From: Tetrapisispora phaffii CBS 4417
Taxonomy: Eukaryota; Ascomycota; Saccharomycetes; Saccharomycetales; Saccharomycetaceae
Assembly: GCF_000236905.1 (NCBI RefSeq)
Contig: NC_016525.1
Span: forward strand, 434,001 to 498,000
DNA: 64,000 nt
Direction: 5' to 3'
Shown: in pieces, positions 19,927 to 29,215 of the stretch
How positions within the stretch are numbered: position 1 is the first letter of the stretch
Layout: each line of letters begins with the position of its first letter
Notes under the pieces: generated by a model
Database searches by the model: none
Told to the model about the DNA's origin: nothing
The model's input: the letters and a program-made list of their open reading frames with translations, nothing else
Made by a program: the position numbers and the translations under genes

Positions 19927-20389
19927 AGTGTCTCTCTATCTCGCGCTCCCTCGGTCGGTTCTCCCCCGGATTATTTATTTCATATTTTTGACCCCTTTAG
20001 CCAACTGTCCACTTTGGGAATAAAATTCATAACCTGGTTTGTCTCACATCAGTGTGTTCCGGTATACACATATACTATTTGTTCCGTCAAGCAAGAATTT
20101 TGACCCACAACCTCCCTTCTGGTCAGTTATACCTAGGTGCGCAGATGACTGCATATATCACGTGCTCTGGGTCCACAGGCAAATAGTCGATTGTATCTTT
20201 CTCTTCAGCGCTTGATTTTTCACCCTAATATGTTGGATACAATGGAGGGTTGATGCTTAGACTGGGCGTATATAAGCTCCAGGCTGTTACTGATTGTACA
20301 GTTTCTCATAAGATTGATCGTGCTAGTAATAGATTATGTCAAAACAAGTTCCATTGCTATAAATATATATATACATATTATGACATTAT

Positions 20390-21346
20390 TTAAAAGACGC
20401 CTGGCAAATGCGATACACTCTCTACACTCTTGGAGATTATTCTATGCACGCCTTTGTACCTTCTTACTACTGAAATTGTAAAACATAATAAGAAAAAAAA
20501 TCCAGCTGCTAATAAATATATTGTACCTCCAAATCCATATATAAAATACATTGTGAGTGTAATCATCTTAATACTCTTAGAGTATACATTCATTATCAGG
20601 ATTTTGAAATTCATGTTTATCGCTTTGTTTGTAAATACTTTATGTGCATGTCTCTTCAAAAATGACATTACAGTTGTAATCAACGGTGATGAATAATAGA
20701 TCATTATATTATGGAATTTTCCAAGTAATCCCAAATTTATTTCTTTATAAATTAGCAATGATTTATAGTTCTCGCTGAACACTTGAACATCACTTAAATA
20801 ATAAAGCATTTCTTGAACAAAATCATTCTCAGAGAATGTCATTATACTGAATCCACTTTTCAAAATGTTATATAATGAAAATGGAAATAATAATAGTATG
20901 ACAAAATAATCTAATACTAATAGATTTCGTAGAAAAGTTCTTAGAAATGGTCTTCTTTCACCTTCGAAAGGCGAGCGTCTGTTATGTACGTTAAGTGGAT
21001 GATTATTAACATTATGCAAATTATCATTATTCAATTCGATTATTTCATTATTGTTGGTATTGGCAGTAATCACAATACGATGTTGGGTATTTGAACTATT
21101 CTGCAGCCCGCTATCTATATCTCGTAATATATCGTGTATTGTGTCTTCCAGTTCTCGTTGGAACTCTTCCTGCGTCTGCTGTGTCTCCTGCGCTTCCTCT
21201 CTTATTCTCAATGCATTGGATTCTCTAACAAATTGTTCATATAGTTCGTCGTCATTATTACCGTTGTCATTAATTAAATGCTCATCGACGTTTGGGGTGT
21301 TGCTTCTTGATTTTTCAAAATCGCTATTAAAAGTGTATTCATCCAT
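20390..21346 (-). CDS. Membrane protein, Asi2 candidate
   Basis: 318 residues. The first ~130 are hydrophilic, acidic, and Asn/Gln/Glu-rich, with a predicted coiled stretch (QETQQTQEEFQRELEDTIHD). A basic patch (RRPFLRTFLR) precedes a transmembrane segment at about 142-163. A second hydrophobic block at about 262-294 can cross the membrane once or twice. Size and layout (long acidic N-terminus, few C-terminal membrane spans) are compatible with Asi2, an inner nuclear membrane partner of the Asi ubiquitin ligase (YNL159C, 289 residues). The sequence itself does not prove it, and its strand is opposite to that expected for the YNL track. Treat as an unassigned membrane protein if the link is not confirmed. 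Confidence 0.6.
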   Translation of the reverse strand: MDEYTFNSDFEKSRSNTPNVDEHLINDNGNNDDELYEQFVRESNALRIREEAQETQQTQEEFQRELEDTIHDILRDIDSGLQNSSNTQHRIVITANTNNNEIIELNNDNLHNVNNHPLNVHNRRSPFEGERRPFLRTFLRNLLVLDYFVILLLFPFSLYNILKSGFSIMTFSENDFVQEMLYYLSDVQVFSENYKSLLIYKEINLGLLGKFHNIMIYYSSPLITTVMSFLKRHAHKVFTNKAINMNFKILIMNVYSKSIKMITLTMYFIYGFGGTIYLLAAGFFFLLCFTISVVRRYKGVHRIISKSVESVSHLPGVF

Positions 21347-21737
21347 GGTTGTACCACTTCTGTGTTGTATGTAATGTAAATTTGCTATGTCTTGCTCACA
21401 GATACCTATATATATGTGTTTGTGTTTGTGAATCAGTTAACTATTATTAAATTATATATTCTCATTAGTAATTCACTCTGCATTTTTTAAATATCGCATT
21501 ATTTAAATTTACTGATTTTTTTAAACGTTGCTCTCTTAGAGTACTTCCGTCCTGAATCCAAATTTCCCGGCGATCATGTAAAAAGCCTTCCCTAAATTTT
21601 TGAAAAAGCAAACCAAGTAGTCCCTTTCTCAAACAACATAAATTTTTGAGTGACAAACGTATATATTTTATTCAAAGTATTTATTTGCTATTAACCGAAT
21701 ATATAATTTAATTTACATATAAATCACCAATCTCATA
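21347..21737. other. Intergenic between the Asi2 candidate and ECM14
   Basis: 391 bp, AT-rich, carrying the promoter of the membrane protein and the ECM14 3' end. Nothing specific is recognised. Confidence 0.45.
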
Positions 21738-23102
21738 TTATAAATCTGGGTTCAAGACAAAGTCGCAAAAATATCTAATGGCTGCATATGTCTCCTTCCC
21801 CACTGGAGTGATTTGATCTGATGGCAATAGAAATCCATGACGACCAGTATCACGTAATTTCAATTGAAATGCCCAGTGTGCTCTATGATGATACATGTAA
21901 TCTAAGGCTGAACCTGCACCAAGACCTGGTGTTAAATCGGAGCCACGATCTTGACAAGCTGATAAAACTTGATATTTTTTACCATTTTTATTCCGCATTG
22001 CTTTTCCCAAGCCGTAGGATAATTCTATTAAATTCTCCAAATCACGAGGAACAGCTTCACAAGAGTAGGCATACGGGTATAAAATCTCTTGTGAATATGA
22101 ATGTAAATCTATATAGCCATAAATTTGATATTCACCCTTTGTGGTGTTTAAATAATTATTCCAAGAAGATGCTTCTAAAGCTTCAAATGGCTTTTCTCCA
22201 CTATAATCTTCACTGCAAGGGAAGTTGTCATTAGAAACCCAATTATAATCAAAAGAGTGATCAATATCAACACCGTAACAATTTGGCCAATACGTATTCT
22301 GTCTGTTTTTTCTCCATAGACGGTCGGTTGTCCACGAATATTTATAGCCATCTGGATTAAATACTGGTATGATTAAAAAATCTAAAGCATTCAAATATTT
22401 AGTATCTTTTCTGTAGACACCATATCTTGCTAGTAGTTGATATAAAACCCAACAAGCAGTGGAAATACTTACCCATTCCCTTGCATGCACACCACCTGTG
22501 ATTACTACTGTTTTTTTATTTGGATTCATTGTTCTATTGTTTGCAGAGACGTGAACAGCTTTCATTTCTCTTCCTTCAAAAGTTTCTCCAACGGTTTCGA
22601 TATTTACCAAATCTGGGAAACTTCTTTTCAATAGATCCAACCATACATAAATTGTCTCTAAATCTCTGTATTCTTTAAAGAAGAAATTGTCCATATTAAT
22701 TTTTCCCACATCAAAAGATTCTTGTTGATGGTTGATATCATTATTATTACGGTTTTCATTTTTTTTAGGTACAGTCTCCGAGATTGCTGTATATACATCC
22801 TCAATCATAACTTCATAATTATAGTTTTCAATTCCCTTAGCATTTTCTAGATTAATTTCTTTCGCTATCATTATATCAATAAAGTTCTTATTGTGTGTCC
22901 AAACATTAAAATCATCAGTTAAGGGGAGAACCATATCTTTTATCAGATCGCCTGTGCCATTATTTTTGTAAAACCTATAAACTTTATAAGAATCATACCC
23001 AACAACCCCCTTTCCTACACCGTCATTACTTGCCAATGCAACATTGATCAGACCTACAACTGAAACCAAAAAGTAAAACAACGGAATCATCCTCCTGGCC
23101 AT
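21738..23102 (-). CDS. ECM14: M14 pseudo-carboxypeptidase Ecm14
   Basis: 454 residues from the ATG at 23102 (S. cerevisiae 430); a second ATG 12 nt later is also possible. An N-terminal hydrophobic signal sequence (LFYFLVSVVGLINVALA) leads into a propeptide and an M14 domain. Zinc ligands are present: H and E in GVHAREWVSIS, and H in YIDLHSYSQ. The general-base Glu of active M14 enzymes is replaced by Lys (FQLKLRDTG), as in fungal Ecm14, which is therefore considered catalytically dead. It is secreted or vacuolar, with a cell-wall-related phenotype in S. cerevisiae. The minus strand before IGO2 matches YHR132C/YHR132W-A. The frame opens further upstream but without an ATG. Confidence 0.93.
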   Translation of the reverse strand: MARRMIPLFYFLVSVVGLINVALASNDGVGKGVVGYDSYKVYRFYKNNGTGDLIKDMVLPLTDDFNVWTHNKNFIDIMIAKEINLENAKGIENYNYEVMIEDVYTAISETVPKKNENRNNNDINHQQESFDVGKINMDNFFFKEYRDLETIYVWLDLLKRSFPDLVNIETVGETFEGREMKAVHVSANNRTMNPNKKTVVITGGVHAREWVSISTACWVLYQLLARYGVYRKDTKYLNALDFLIIPVFNPDGYKYSWTTDRLWRKNRQNTYWPNCYGVDIDHSFDYNWVSNDNFPCSEDYSGEKPFEALEASSWNNYLNTTKGEYQIYGYIDLHSYSQEILYPYAYSCEAVPRDLENLIELSYGLGKAMRNKNGKKYQVLSACQDRGSDLTPGLGAGSALDYMYHHRAHWAFQLKLRDTGRHGFLLPSDQITPVGKETYAAIRYFCDFVLNPDL

Positions 23103-23354
23103 ATACGCTTTGTAATTTTTTATTTTGTTTTGGCACTGAATCTGAACCGTGAAGCCAAACACCAACAGACGAGCTTTTCAATGAATAAAATATTGTCTTA
23201 TTCTATTTTTTGAGTAACATAATTCGATTTGTATTTCTATAAAACCAAATAAATACATAAAACCATTTAATAAGAACTCTGTTCCCCAAATGGAAGGTAA
23301 GCAGCATCAAGTAATATGCATAATTGATTTTTGAACAAATTTCAAATAAACTAA

Positions 23355-23361
23355 TTACCCG
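23355..23361. promoter_or_regulatory. Reb1-type site
   Basis: TTACCCG, about 250 bp upstream of the ECM14 start and 1.1 kb from IGO2. Core motif only. Confidence 0.4.
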
Positions 23362-23841
23362 ACCCATCCTCTTCTTTTCCTTTTTCATAAAACACAAAAT
23401 CAATTGATGATGCAAGTAGTAAGCTCGAGAGGGAAGGGAAGAGAAGGTGAGAGAACCTTGAGTTTGACAGACCACCCAAAGAAGTCAAGCGCATAGTATA
23501 TTATTGGTCTCTCTACGTTAATGGCTGTCTCTTCTTCGAAAAACGGAATTTCAGAGATCGTACACCTGCACGGTTTTGATTGCCACAAACTTGTTAGTTT
23601 CTCTCAGTTTTTGTATGTATGTGTGTGTCACTACCCTCTCAGCCGACCCCCATCCCACACGCAACAACGACAAGGACGAATATATGAACAGAAGAGTATA
23701 TTGGAATATAAAGGCTTTGAATTGTGTTTGAAAGAGGGGAAAGAATGGTTATGATAGACAGATCACTAGACTCAAGATATGATTGAGATTCTGAGAGACT
23801 ATAGCTTGTTAAGAGAGGCAGCAAGAGCAAGAAGGGGAGGC

Positions 23842-23873
23842 TTGTATGTATCAAGAGTTCTTGATACATACAA
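23842..23873. repeat. Perfect inverted repeat, 15-nt arms, 2-nt loop
   Basis: Arms 23842-23856 (TTGTATGTATCAAGA) and 23859-23873 around GT. It lies 600 bp upstream of IGO2 and overlaps no recognised gene. Confidence 0.9.
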
Positions 23874-24478
23874 TTGTACATTCTTCGCTGCACAAATGTA
23901 TATACTTATATAATGGGTAGTCAAGGATGTCTTCATTTCCGGTTAATTGTATCAACTAACCATTCATCTGTTAATCTTTATTTGGAAACAATACAGACAT
24001 AACGTTGGTTATCTCTATGTGAAGAAGAGATAGCATCGACGGATTAAGCGTTCTTTAGTCTTCTTTGTCTTTAATCCTCTATGTTAATTAGAAACTGTGC
24101 CATTTTTGTTTAAGCAGTACGTCTCTCCTCATGGCGTTTCTCTTGTTCGCTGGCTTCTTTTTTGGTCTTTTTGGTCTTTTCCAAAGAGCGGAGACGCTAC
24201 TAGTGCAGGAAAGAACCAAGAAAAAAATAAAATATATCATATTCAAAATCGTCAAAGCACTATAATAATATAATCATGCTATAAGGAAGGAAACAACTTT
24301 ATAATAAAGTTTAGTACAGCTCCGGTATTTGTAATTGATTCTCTTATAAGACACATTTTATATATAAAGGTAATGCATCTTTTTGTTTTGTGTATTTTTT
24401 AGTTTTCTCTATTGTTTACTAGATTCTGAACCGTTTTCTTAGAAAGATATTCAACAAAGAAAATTCACAAATATAAAC

Positions 24479-24892
24479 ATGAATCCAACAACATTTAATG
24501 ACACGGGTATTTCACCAACAAACAGTTCAGAGAACTTAAAAAACGCTGAAGCTGATGGAGTCCCACTTTCCAAATTAACTCCTGAAGAATTGAAACTTTA
24601 CAAACTATATGGGAAACTACCCTCAAAAAGAGATTTATTCAAACATAACATGCAAGAAAGAAAATATTTCGATAGTGGGGATTATGCATTGAAAAAAGCA
24701 GGTTTGCTTCATAAAGATGATATGAACTCGAATCTAAATAGTACAAATACTTTGCCTGTAACAAATCCTAGTGGGTTAAGGGAATCAATAATACGGAGAA
24801 GAATGAGCACTAGTACCGGCACTGACAACGACACCGTAGCTAGACAAGGAAGTATATCTAGTGGTCCACCACCAAAGTCACCAAACAAATAA
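24479..24892 (+). CDS. IGO2: Endosulfine-family PP2A inhibitor (Igo1/Igo2)
   Basis: 137 residues. The conserved endosulfine core is at about residues 30-75: LTPEELKLYKLYGKLPSKRDLF followed by the hallmark FDSGDYA at 64-70, whose serine is phosphorylated by Rim15/Greatwall. The phospho-form inhibits PP2A-Cdc55 and protects mRNAs during entry into quiescence. The C-terminal tail is Ser/Thr/Asn-rich and disordered (RRRMSTSTGTDND is a possible basophilic kinase site). The plus strand next to ECM14 and the NSG gene fits YHR132W-A (IGO2) rather than IGO1; the two are duplicates and cannot be told apart by sequence alone. Confidence 0.93.
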   Translation: MNPTTFNDTGISPTNSSENLKNAEADGVPLSKLTPEELKLYKLYGKLPSKRDLFKHNMQERKYFDSGDYALKKAGLLHKDDMNSNLNSTNTLPVTNPSGLRESIIRRRMSTSTGTDNDTVARQGSISSGPPPKSPNK

Positions 24893-25314
24893 ACTGCAAT
24901 GAAGTTGACTCGATATTAAACCCGTGCAGGTTTGATAGTAACGTCTATGGAAGCTATATAAAAAAAATACAAAGATCATCAATGGAAAATGGGTTGATAA
25001 AGTGTAGTAATATTTATGCAACTTTTGAGCACATGCAGCGCTGTAACTAGTAATGAAACAGTTTATACAGATTTAGGTGCATTGTCAATGGAATGCCGGT
25101 TCAATTGCTTTTAAGTTTATTGTGCAGAAGGCAATTGGTAGCATTAACAATGCCACTCTTTACATTTCCATGCGGTGTGCTTTTTTAATGACTATTATTG
25201 AAGCTGTGTAAATTATAAGAATTAAGAATTAGAAATAAAAAATCATCATTGCATAAAAATATTTTCATACTAAATTATATTTAAATACATCAATATATAC
25301 ATTTATATTATTAG
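24893..25314. other. Convergent intergenic IGO2/NSG
   Basis: 422 bp between converging genes. It is AT-rich toward the NSG end and has no recognised element. Confidence 0.45.
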
Positions 25315-26211
25315 TTAAAAAGATAACAAGTAAATACCGATTTTACCGAATAACATAAATCCTAAGAAATAAAAATCCATGAAAAATAGAGCTTGTGAAA
25401 CATCTTCAATGTTTTGATAACCAATAATACAACTGATTATACCTAATCCAGAACAAGGAAGTAGCATTGACAAAGTACCATCAAAGAATAACCACATAAT
25501 GACGTTTAATAATGCCCAAGCACCAGAAGCCTGTAATGAAGAAGACCATTCAACTCTTCTGATACCAAAAATAACACCCAGCATAGCATTAATACTTCTA
25601 ATGACAGAAGAATTGGATGGGGCTCTTGGTGAAACGTTTAAGATTGTATATAAGAATGGAATTAATAAACCGAATATTATACCTTCCAATGAGAAACAAG
25701 CCCAATCTGGAACTAAGCCAAGTGAAATATACTTCGTAAATTCAGTTAATACAAGTAACGGTCTTGCGGCTAAATCAGGATGCAACAAATGTTTATCGTG
25801 GAGATTTCTTGATAAATCATGGTAACAAATACCACTTAATGAAAGCATAGATAAAACAAAAATAATATGGAATATTTTACCTGTCAAAGATTTTTTCTTA
25901 AATTTCTCAGTAAGGAAAATATTTTCATTTATCATTGGGATATAAGGTTCTTCATCTTTTTTAGCATGGTTAGTGAACTCTATATCATTAGCTTTTTGTT
26001 CTTCATTTATGGTATCTTCAATTTTAATAATATCATCATCATAAATTGAAAACAATGCAGGTTTAGTCAAGTTAGTGAAGGATTCAACCCTTGGAATAGC
26101 ACCCTTTGTTTTGTTAAGTAATTTATTGATATTACTATTCGATGTGCCAACAGGGATGTCTGGTCCAGTTGGAGTATTCTTGGAATTATTTTTAGATTTC
26201 TTTTTAGCCAT
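25315..26211 (-). CDS. NSG1: INSIG-family ER protein Nsg1/Nsg2
   Basis: 298 residues. The N-terminal ~110 are polar (Lys/Asn/Asp/Glu). From about residue 112 come several membrane spans, including IFHIIFVLSMLSLSGICYH, FGLLIPFLYTIL, WALLNVIMWLFFDGTLSMLL and CSGLGIISCIIGYQ. The segment NAMLGVIFGIRRVEWSSSLQASGAWALLN is the INSIG signature. The family stabilises HMG-CoA reductase Hmg2 by sterol-regulated binding in the ER. The minus strand between IGO2 and WSS1 is the arrangement of YHR133C (NSG1); the duplicate NSG2 is the alternative name. Confidence 0.92.
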   Translation of the reverse strand: MAKKKSKNNSKNTPTGPDIPVGTSNSNINKLLNKTKGAIPRVESFTNLTKPALFSIYDDDIIKIEDTINEEQKANDIEFTNHAKKDEEPYIPMINENIFLTEKFKKKSLTGKIFHIIFVLSMLSLSGICYHDLSRNLHDKHLLHPDLAARPLLVLTEFTKYISLGLVPDWACFSLEGIIFGLLIPFLYTILNVSPRAPSNSSVIRSINAMLGVIFGIRRVEWSSSLQASGAWALLNVIMWLFFDGTLSMLLPCSGLGIISCIIGYQNIEDVSQALFFMDFYFLGFMLFGKIGIYLLSF

Positions 26212-27155
26212 GATGGAATTTATTTATTGATTTCTATGCAGCTATCTATCTATATTACAATTGAAAAGAAAAAGAAAACCAGGATATAAACAGATAAGCC
26301 GTAAACAATATGTTATATAAATGGAAACCATTTTAAGTAAATATAGAAGATTGCAGAATCTCTAGATCTATTCCTTATATACAAAGAAGAGTCTATATAT
26401 AACTGTTCTTATTGACCATACATAGCGTGTATCCATACTTTTAATAAGGTTTCTTCACACTGTTAAACAGGGTATTCTACGGGTATTGTTAGCAAAATAA
26501 AATTGGAAAAAGTATGGAATTTAATTTTTTTGAAAAAATATTCAAAAATTCCAATTCATCGTACTTTAGGAAAAGAAGAATTGATCAAAATCATATAAAG
26601 CAATATAACGGTCGATTGAAGATATTAAATACTTACTGATCTTTAAAGAAAATAGTTCTGGGAAAATATGCTTTCATTGCACTACGATGATCTATGGCGA
26701 CTTGAATTAAAATTATTTATATTTGGCTGAGTACGATTAATAAAGCAATTAGGAGGAGTAGCCATGGGCGATACTCTCGTTCATCAATGTAATTGTATAT
26801 AGTCTGATTAATAGTTTGCTTAATGTGAGATATACTCTCTGAATTGTGCTACGAGTACTATTTCTACTCTCAGTATGAGACGTTTGACTTATCTTTTACT
26901 CAGGAATAATATAGTAACAGTGAATCAGGGTAATGCGTGGAACTCTAATGTTGGCGATGAGATATAAAATACACTCTTAATATATCTAATCAGGCATTCG
27001 TCTATTCACATTAGTTGTTTAAATCCTATGTAATGGTTTAGAACATATACACACTTTGCTATATAAACATACAGTTTTTATGCTAGTTGTATTTTGAATA
27101 CATCTAAAAAAGAAAGAGGGAAATTATCTTATCACAAGTTGATGGGCTGCATGGT
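26212..27155. other. Divergent intergenic NSG1/WSS1
   Basis: 944 bp, AT-rich, with both promoters. A 7-codon upstream ORF lies at its right edge (27142-27165, overlapping the WSS1 start). No RNA gene or repeat is recognised. Confidence 0.5.
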
Positions 27156-27165
27156 ATGGTGGTGA
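27142..27165 (+). promoter_or_regulatory. Upstream ORF overlapping the WSS1 start
   Basis: ATG at 27142 opens a 7-codon frame (second ATG at 27151) that ends in TGA at 27163-27165, after the WSS1 ATG at 27156 and in another frame. Scanning ribosomes would meet two out-of-frame ATGs first, which would reduce WSS1 translation if the leader includes them. Confidence 0.45.
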
Positions 27166-28076
27166 ATGGTGATCTAAATAAAAAAAGAAGAAGGTATAAA
27201 GCAGAACATCAAACAAGAGTCAAAAAAAATGAAGTGACTATACAACATAAAAACCCACATATCGAGAGAGTAGCTGTTTTACAGAGAAACCCAGATAAAG
27301 AATATGCTCTTGAAATTTTAAAAGATATAGCTCATAGAGTATCGTATCTAATGAAAGAGAACAAGTTCGCAGTTAAAGATTTGGTAGAATTTTATCCAAA
27401 AGATAAGAGACTGTTAGGAATGAATGTCAATCGCGGGGCTAAGATTATGTTGAGGTTAAGAAGTCCGTATGATGAGTTCCAATTTTTACCTAGAGAATCT
27501 ATAATGGGAACCATGTTGCATGAACTGACACATAATATTTTTGGACCACATGACAAAAACTTCTATAGTAAATTAGATAATCTAGCTGCTAGACAATGGG
27601 TTATTGAACAACAAAATCTTTATGATCACTTTGTTGGGACTGGAGCTAAATTAGGGGCTCCCTCTATGGACTTCATTGGTGGGTCTAAAAACAATAGAGT
27701 AAATGAAAAACTTGTTAGGACGAAGAGAATAAATAATGTAAACTTTACAAATGGTAAAGTACTAGGAAGTTATACAAATAATGGTAGAAGAATAGATGTT
27801 GTGAACACCAAAAGTGCTAAAGAAATGGCAGCTATTGCAGCTGAAAGAAGATTCAAAGATAATTTATCTTGTGGGGAGGGACATTCTATAGATATAGAAC
27901 AACCTGAACAAGGTGAGTTAACGGAAGTTTACGTCCTTACTGACAGTGAAAGTGAAAGCGAAGGCACTGTTACCGATCAAAGTGGGAAACGATCCAAAGA
28001 GGAACAAGTTGAAAAAAATATAAAGAAACCTAAAAAGAATGATGATGCGGATATTGAAATAATTGACTTAACCTAG
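27156..28076 (+). CDS. WSS1: DNA-protein crosslink/SUMO-linked metalloprotease Wss1
   Basis: 306 residues (S. cerevisiae 269). The WLM metalloprotease domain carries the zinc motif HELTHNIFGPHD (H122, E123, H126, H132). Upstream HKNPHIERVAVLQRNP and the VEFYPKDKRLLGMN block are family-typical. The C-terminus ends in a SUMO-interacting motif (IEIIDLT) preceded by an acidic stretch, and a second hydrophobic/acidic candidate is VYVLTDSESESE. Wss1 is a SPRTN-like protease that, with Cdc48/p97, removes proteins crosslinked to DNA. The next in-frame ATG is about 64 codons downstream, so the start at 27156 is secure despite the overlapping uORF. Orthologue of YHR134W. Confidence 0.95.
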   Translation: MVVNGDLNKKRRRYKAEHQTRVKKNEVTIQHKNPHIERVAVLQRNPDKEYALEILKDIAHRVSYLMKENKFAVKDLVEFYPKDKRLLGMNVNRGAKIMLRLRSPYDEFQFLPRESIMGTMLHELTHNIFGPHDKNFYSKLDNLAARQWVIEQQNLYDHFVGTGAKLGAPSMDFIGGSKNNRVNEKLVRTKRINNVNFTNGKVLGSYTNNGRRIDVVNTKSAKEMAAIAAERRFKDNLSCGEGHSIDIEQPEQGELTEVYVLTDSESESEGTVTDQSGKRSKEEQVEKNIKKPKKNDDADIEIIDLT

Positions 28077-28706
28077 CTTCAATACAATAAATTCCATAGA
28101 TTCGCGTCTCAATATCATTATTCATTTGTTGAATTAATAATAACGGATGTTGAGTCCTGCATTATTTGCCTTGTTCTCTTTACTTCGTCCAACTGGTGAT
28201 CAGTGATGATTTAGTGAGTCTCCCCCCTTCGTTATTAACTTTGTCAGCATTTCACTAATTTATTTTTTATCTTACCGGTAGAGAACTTCAGGGTCTTTCC
28301 CCGAGATTATTTTTGATTTTTTAAATTTAAATTTTTAATTAGCGCCACCGATGATCTGAAATCGGAAACCAAGAATAATTTGTAAGACATTCTAGAAGAA
28401 CAAACAAGGCTGAGATTTTATGACACTTACTAATGATCGATTAAATGAAAGTGGAAATAATAGATAAACTTTCAGCAACTTTAAAATAAAGTGGCTTGAT
28501 GTGGCAAATTTTAAGCCGTAATGTTAATAACTTTCATCCAAAGCAAGTGCTATATAAGAACTAAGAAGTTCAATAAGCAACGGAATATGTCTTCTCTTTT
28601 ATTTTTACCGTATGTTTTGTGCATAAAAGTTGAGTTCTTAGAATTAATTTTCTATTGTAAAAAGGTATCATAATAAATAGAATAGAATAATAAAAAACCC
28701 ATAGAT
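28077..28706. other. Intergenic WSS1-CUZ1
   Basis: 630 bp between co-oriented genes. It contains T-rich tracts and a more GC-rich patch around 28210-28300. Nothing gene-like is recognised. Confidence 0.45.
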
Positions 28707-29003
28707 ATGAGCACAATCGTTGAACGAGAGACGGGGATGTTGGATGTGGGTTCACATTGCCAATTTTGCAGACAAATAGATTTTTTACCATTTCATTGTT
28801 CATACTGTAATAATGATTTCTGTGCAAGTCATAGATTTAAAGATGATCATCGCTGTACCTGGTTGCTTGAAGAAATTAGAAAGGAACATCTAAGGAAGGA
28901 ACAAAAACCAGCAGAAAAGAAGCATAGCAAGAAGAAGCATAAAATGACATTTTTTGAAACTCTGCTTCCAGAAAAAGGCTATATAAGAGTCAACCATGCA
29001 TGA
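28707..29003 (+). CDS. CUZ1: AN1 zinc-finger protein, short form of Cuz1
   Basis: 98 residues. A complete AN1 zinc finger has ligands C18, C21, C31, C34, C39, H42, H48 and C50. A basic linker follows, then FFETLLPEK, which matches the post-finger segment of Cuz1. S. cerevisiae Cuz1 (YNL155W) is about 274 residues, with a C-terminal ubiquitin-like domain that contacts Cdc48; here the frame stops just after the finger. The next 210 bp show no continuation in any frame, so this is a genuine shortening rather than a single frameshift. A second ATG (codon 11, 28737) matches the S. cerevisiae start. The strand is opposite to that expected for the YNL track. Confidence 0.8.
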   Translation: MSTIVERETGMLDVGSHCQFCRQIDFLPFHCSYCNNDFCASHRFKDDHRCTWLLEEIRKEHLRKEQKPAEKKHSKKKHKMTFFETLLPEKGYIRVNHA

Positions 29004-29215
29004 ATTTTCTAAGAATAATGGTAAAAACTGCAAATTTAATTTTTAGCTTGTACATATTTTACTAGAGGATTTTCGGGATAGAAACAAACGTCTGGATTAT
29101 TTATTGATATTTAATGATAAATAAATAAATTTGAAAATAAGAACTTACAATGATTTTTTTTATATTTTCTGGTTTTTATGCATATATGATAGTTTACACT
29201 TGTTCTCTTAACACT

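Larger units (their letters stand above)
18891..20389. other. GC-rich long intergenic region
   Basis: 1.5 kb between two minus-strand genes. The part from about 19440 to 20000 is markedly richer in G+C and CpG than its surroundings, with G runs (GGGGGGCGAGGGGG near 19650) and CpG-rich stretches. It includes a CACTCT tandem (18981-19004), a Reb1-like site and an 11-bp inverted repeat. No convincing protein or tRNA is seen. It may be a large promoter or 5' leader of the PH-domain gene. Confidence 0.5.
23103..24478. other. Divergent intergenic ECM14/IGO2
   Basis: 1.4 kb. It includes a Reb1-like site, a perfect 15-nt-arm inverted repeat (23842-23873) and C/T-rich or GA-rich stretches. Short frames have no protein character. 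No tRNA or mobile element found. Confidence 0.5.

Noticed and set aside
19793..20103. Two overlapping plus-strand frames in the GC-rich island
   Set aside because: Arg/Ser/Cys-rich composition reflects base content; no family resemblance and no promoter or terminator context that singles them out.
29003..29215. Possible continuation of CUZ1 in another frame after residue 98
   Set aside because: All three frames are closed by stops and show no similarity to the Cuz1 C-terminus, so a simple frameshift does not explain the short protein.
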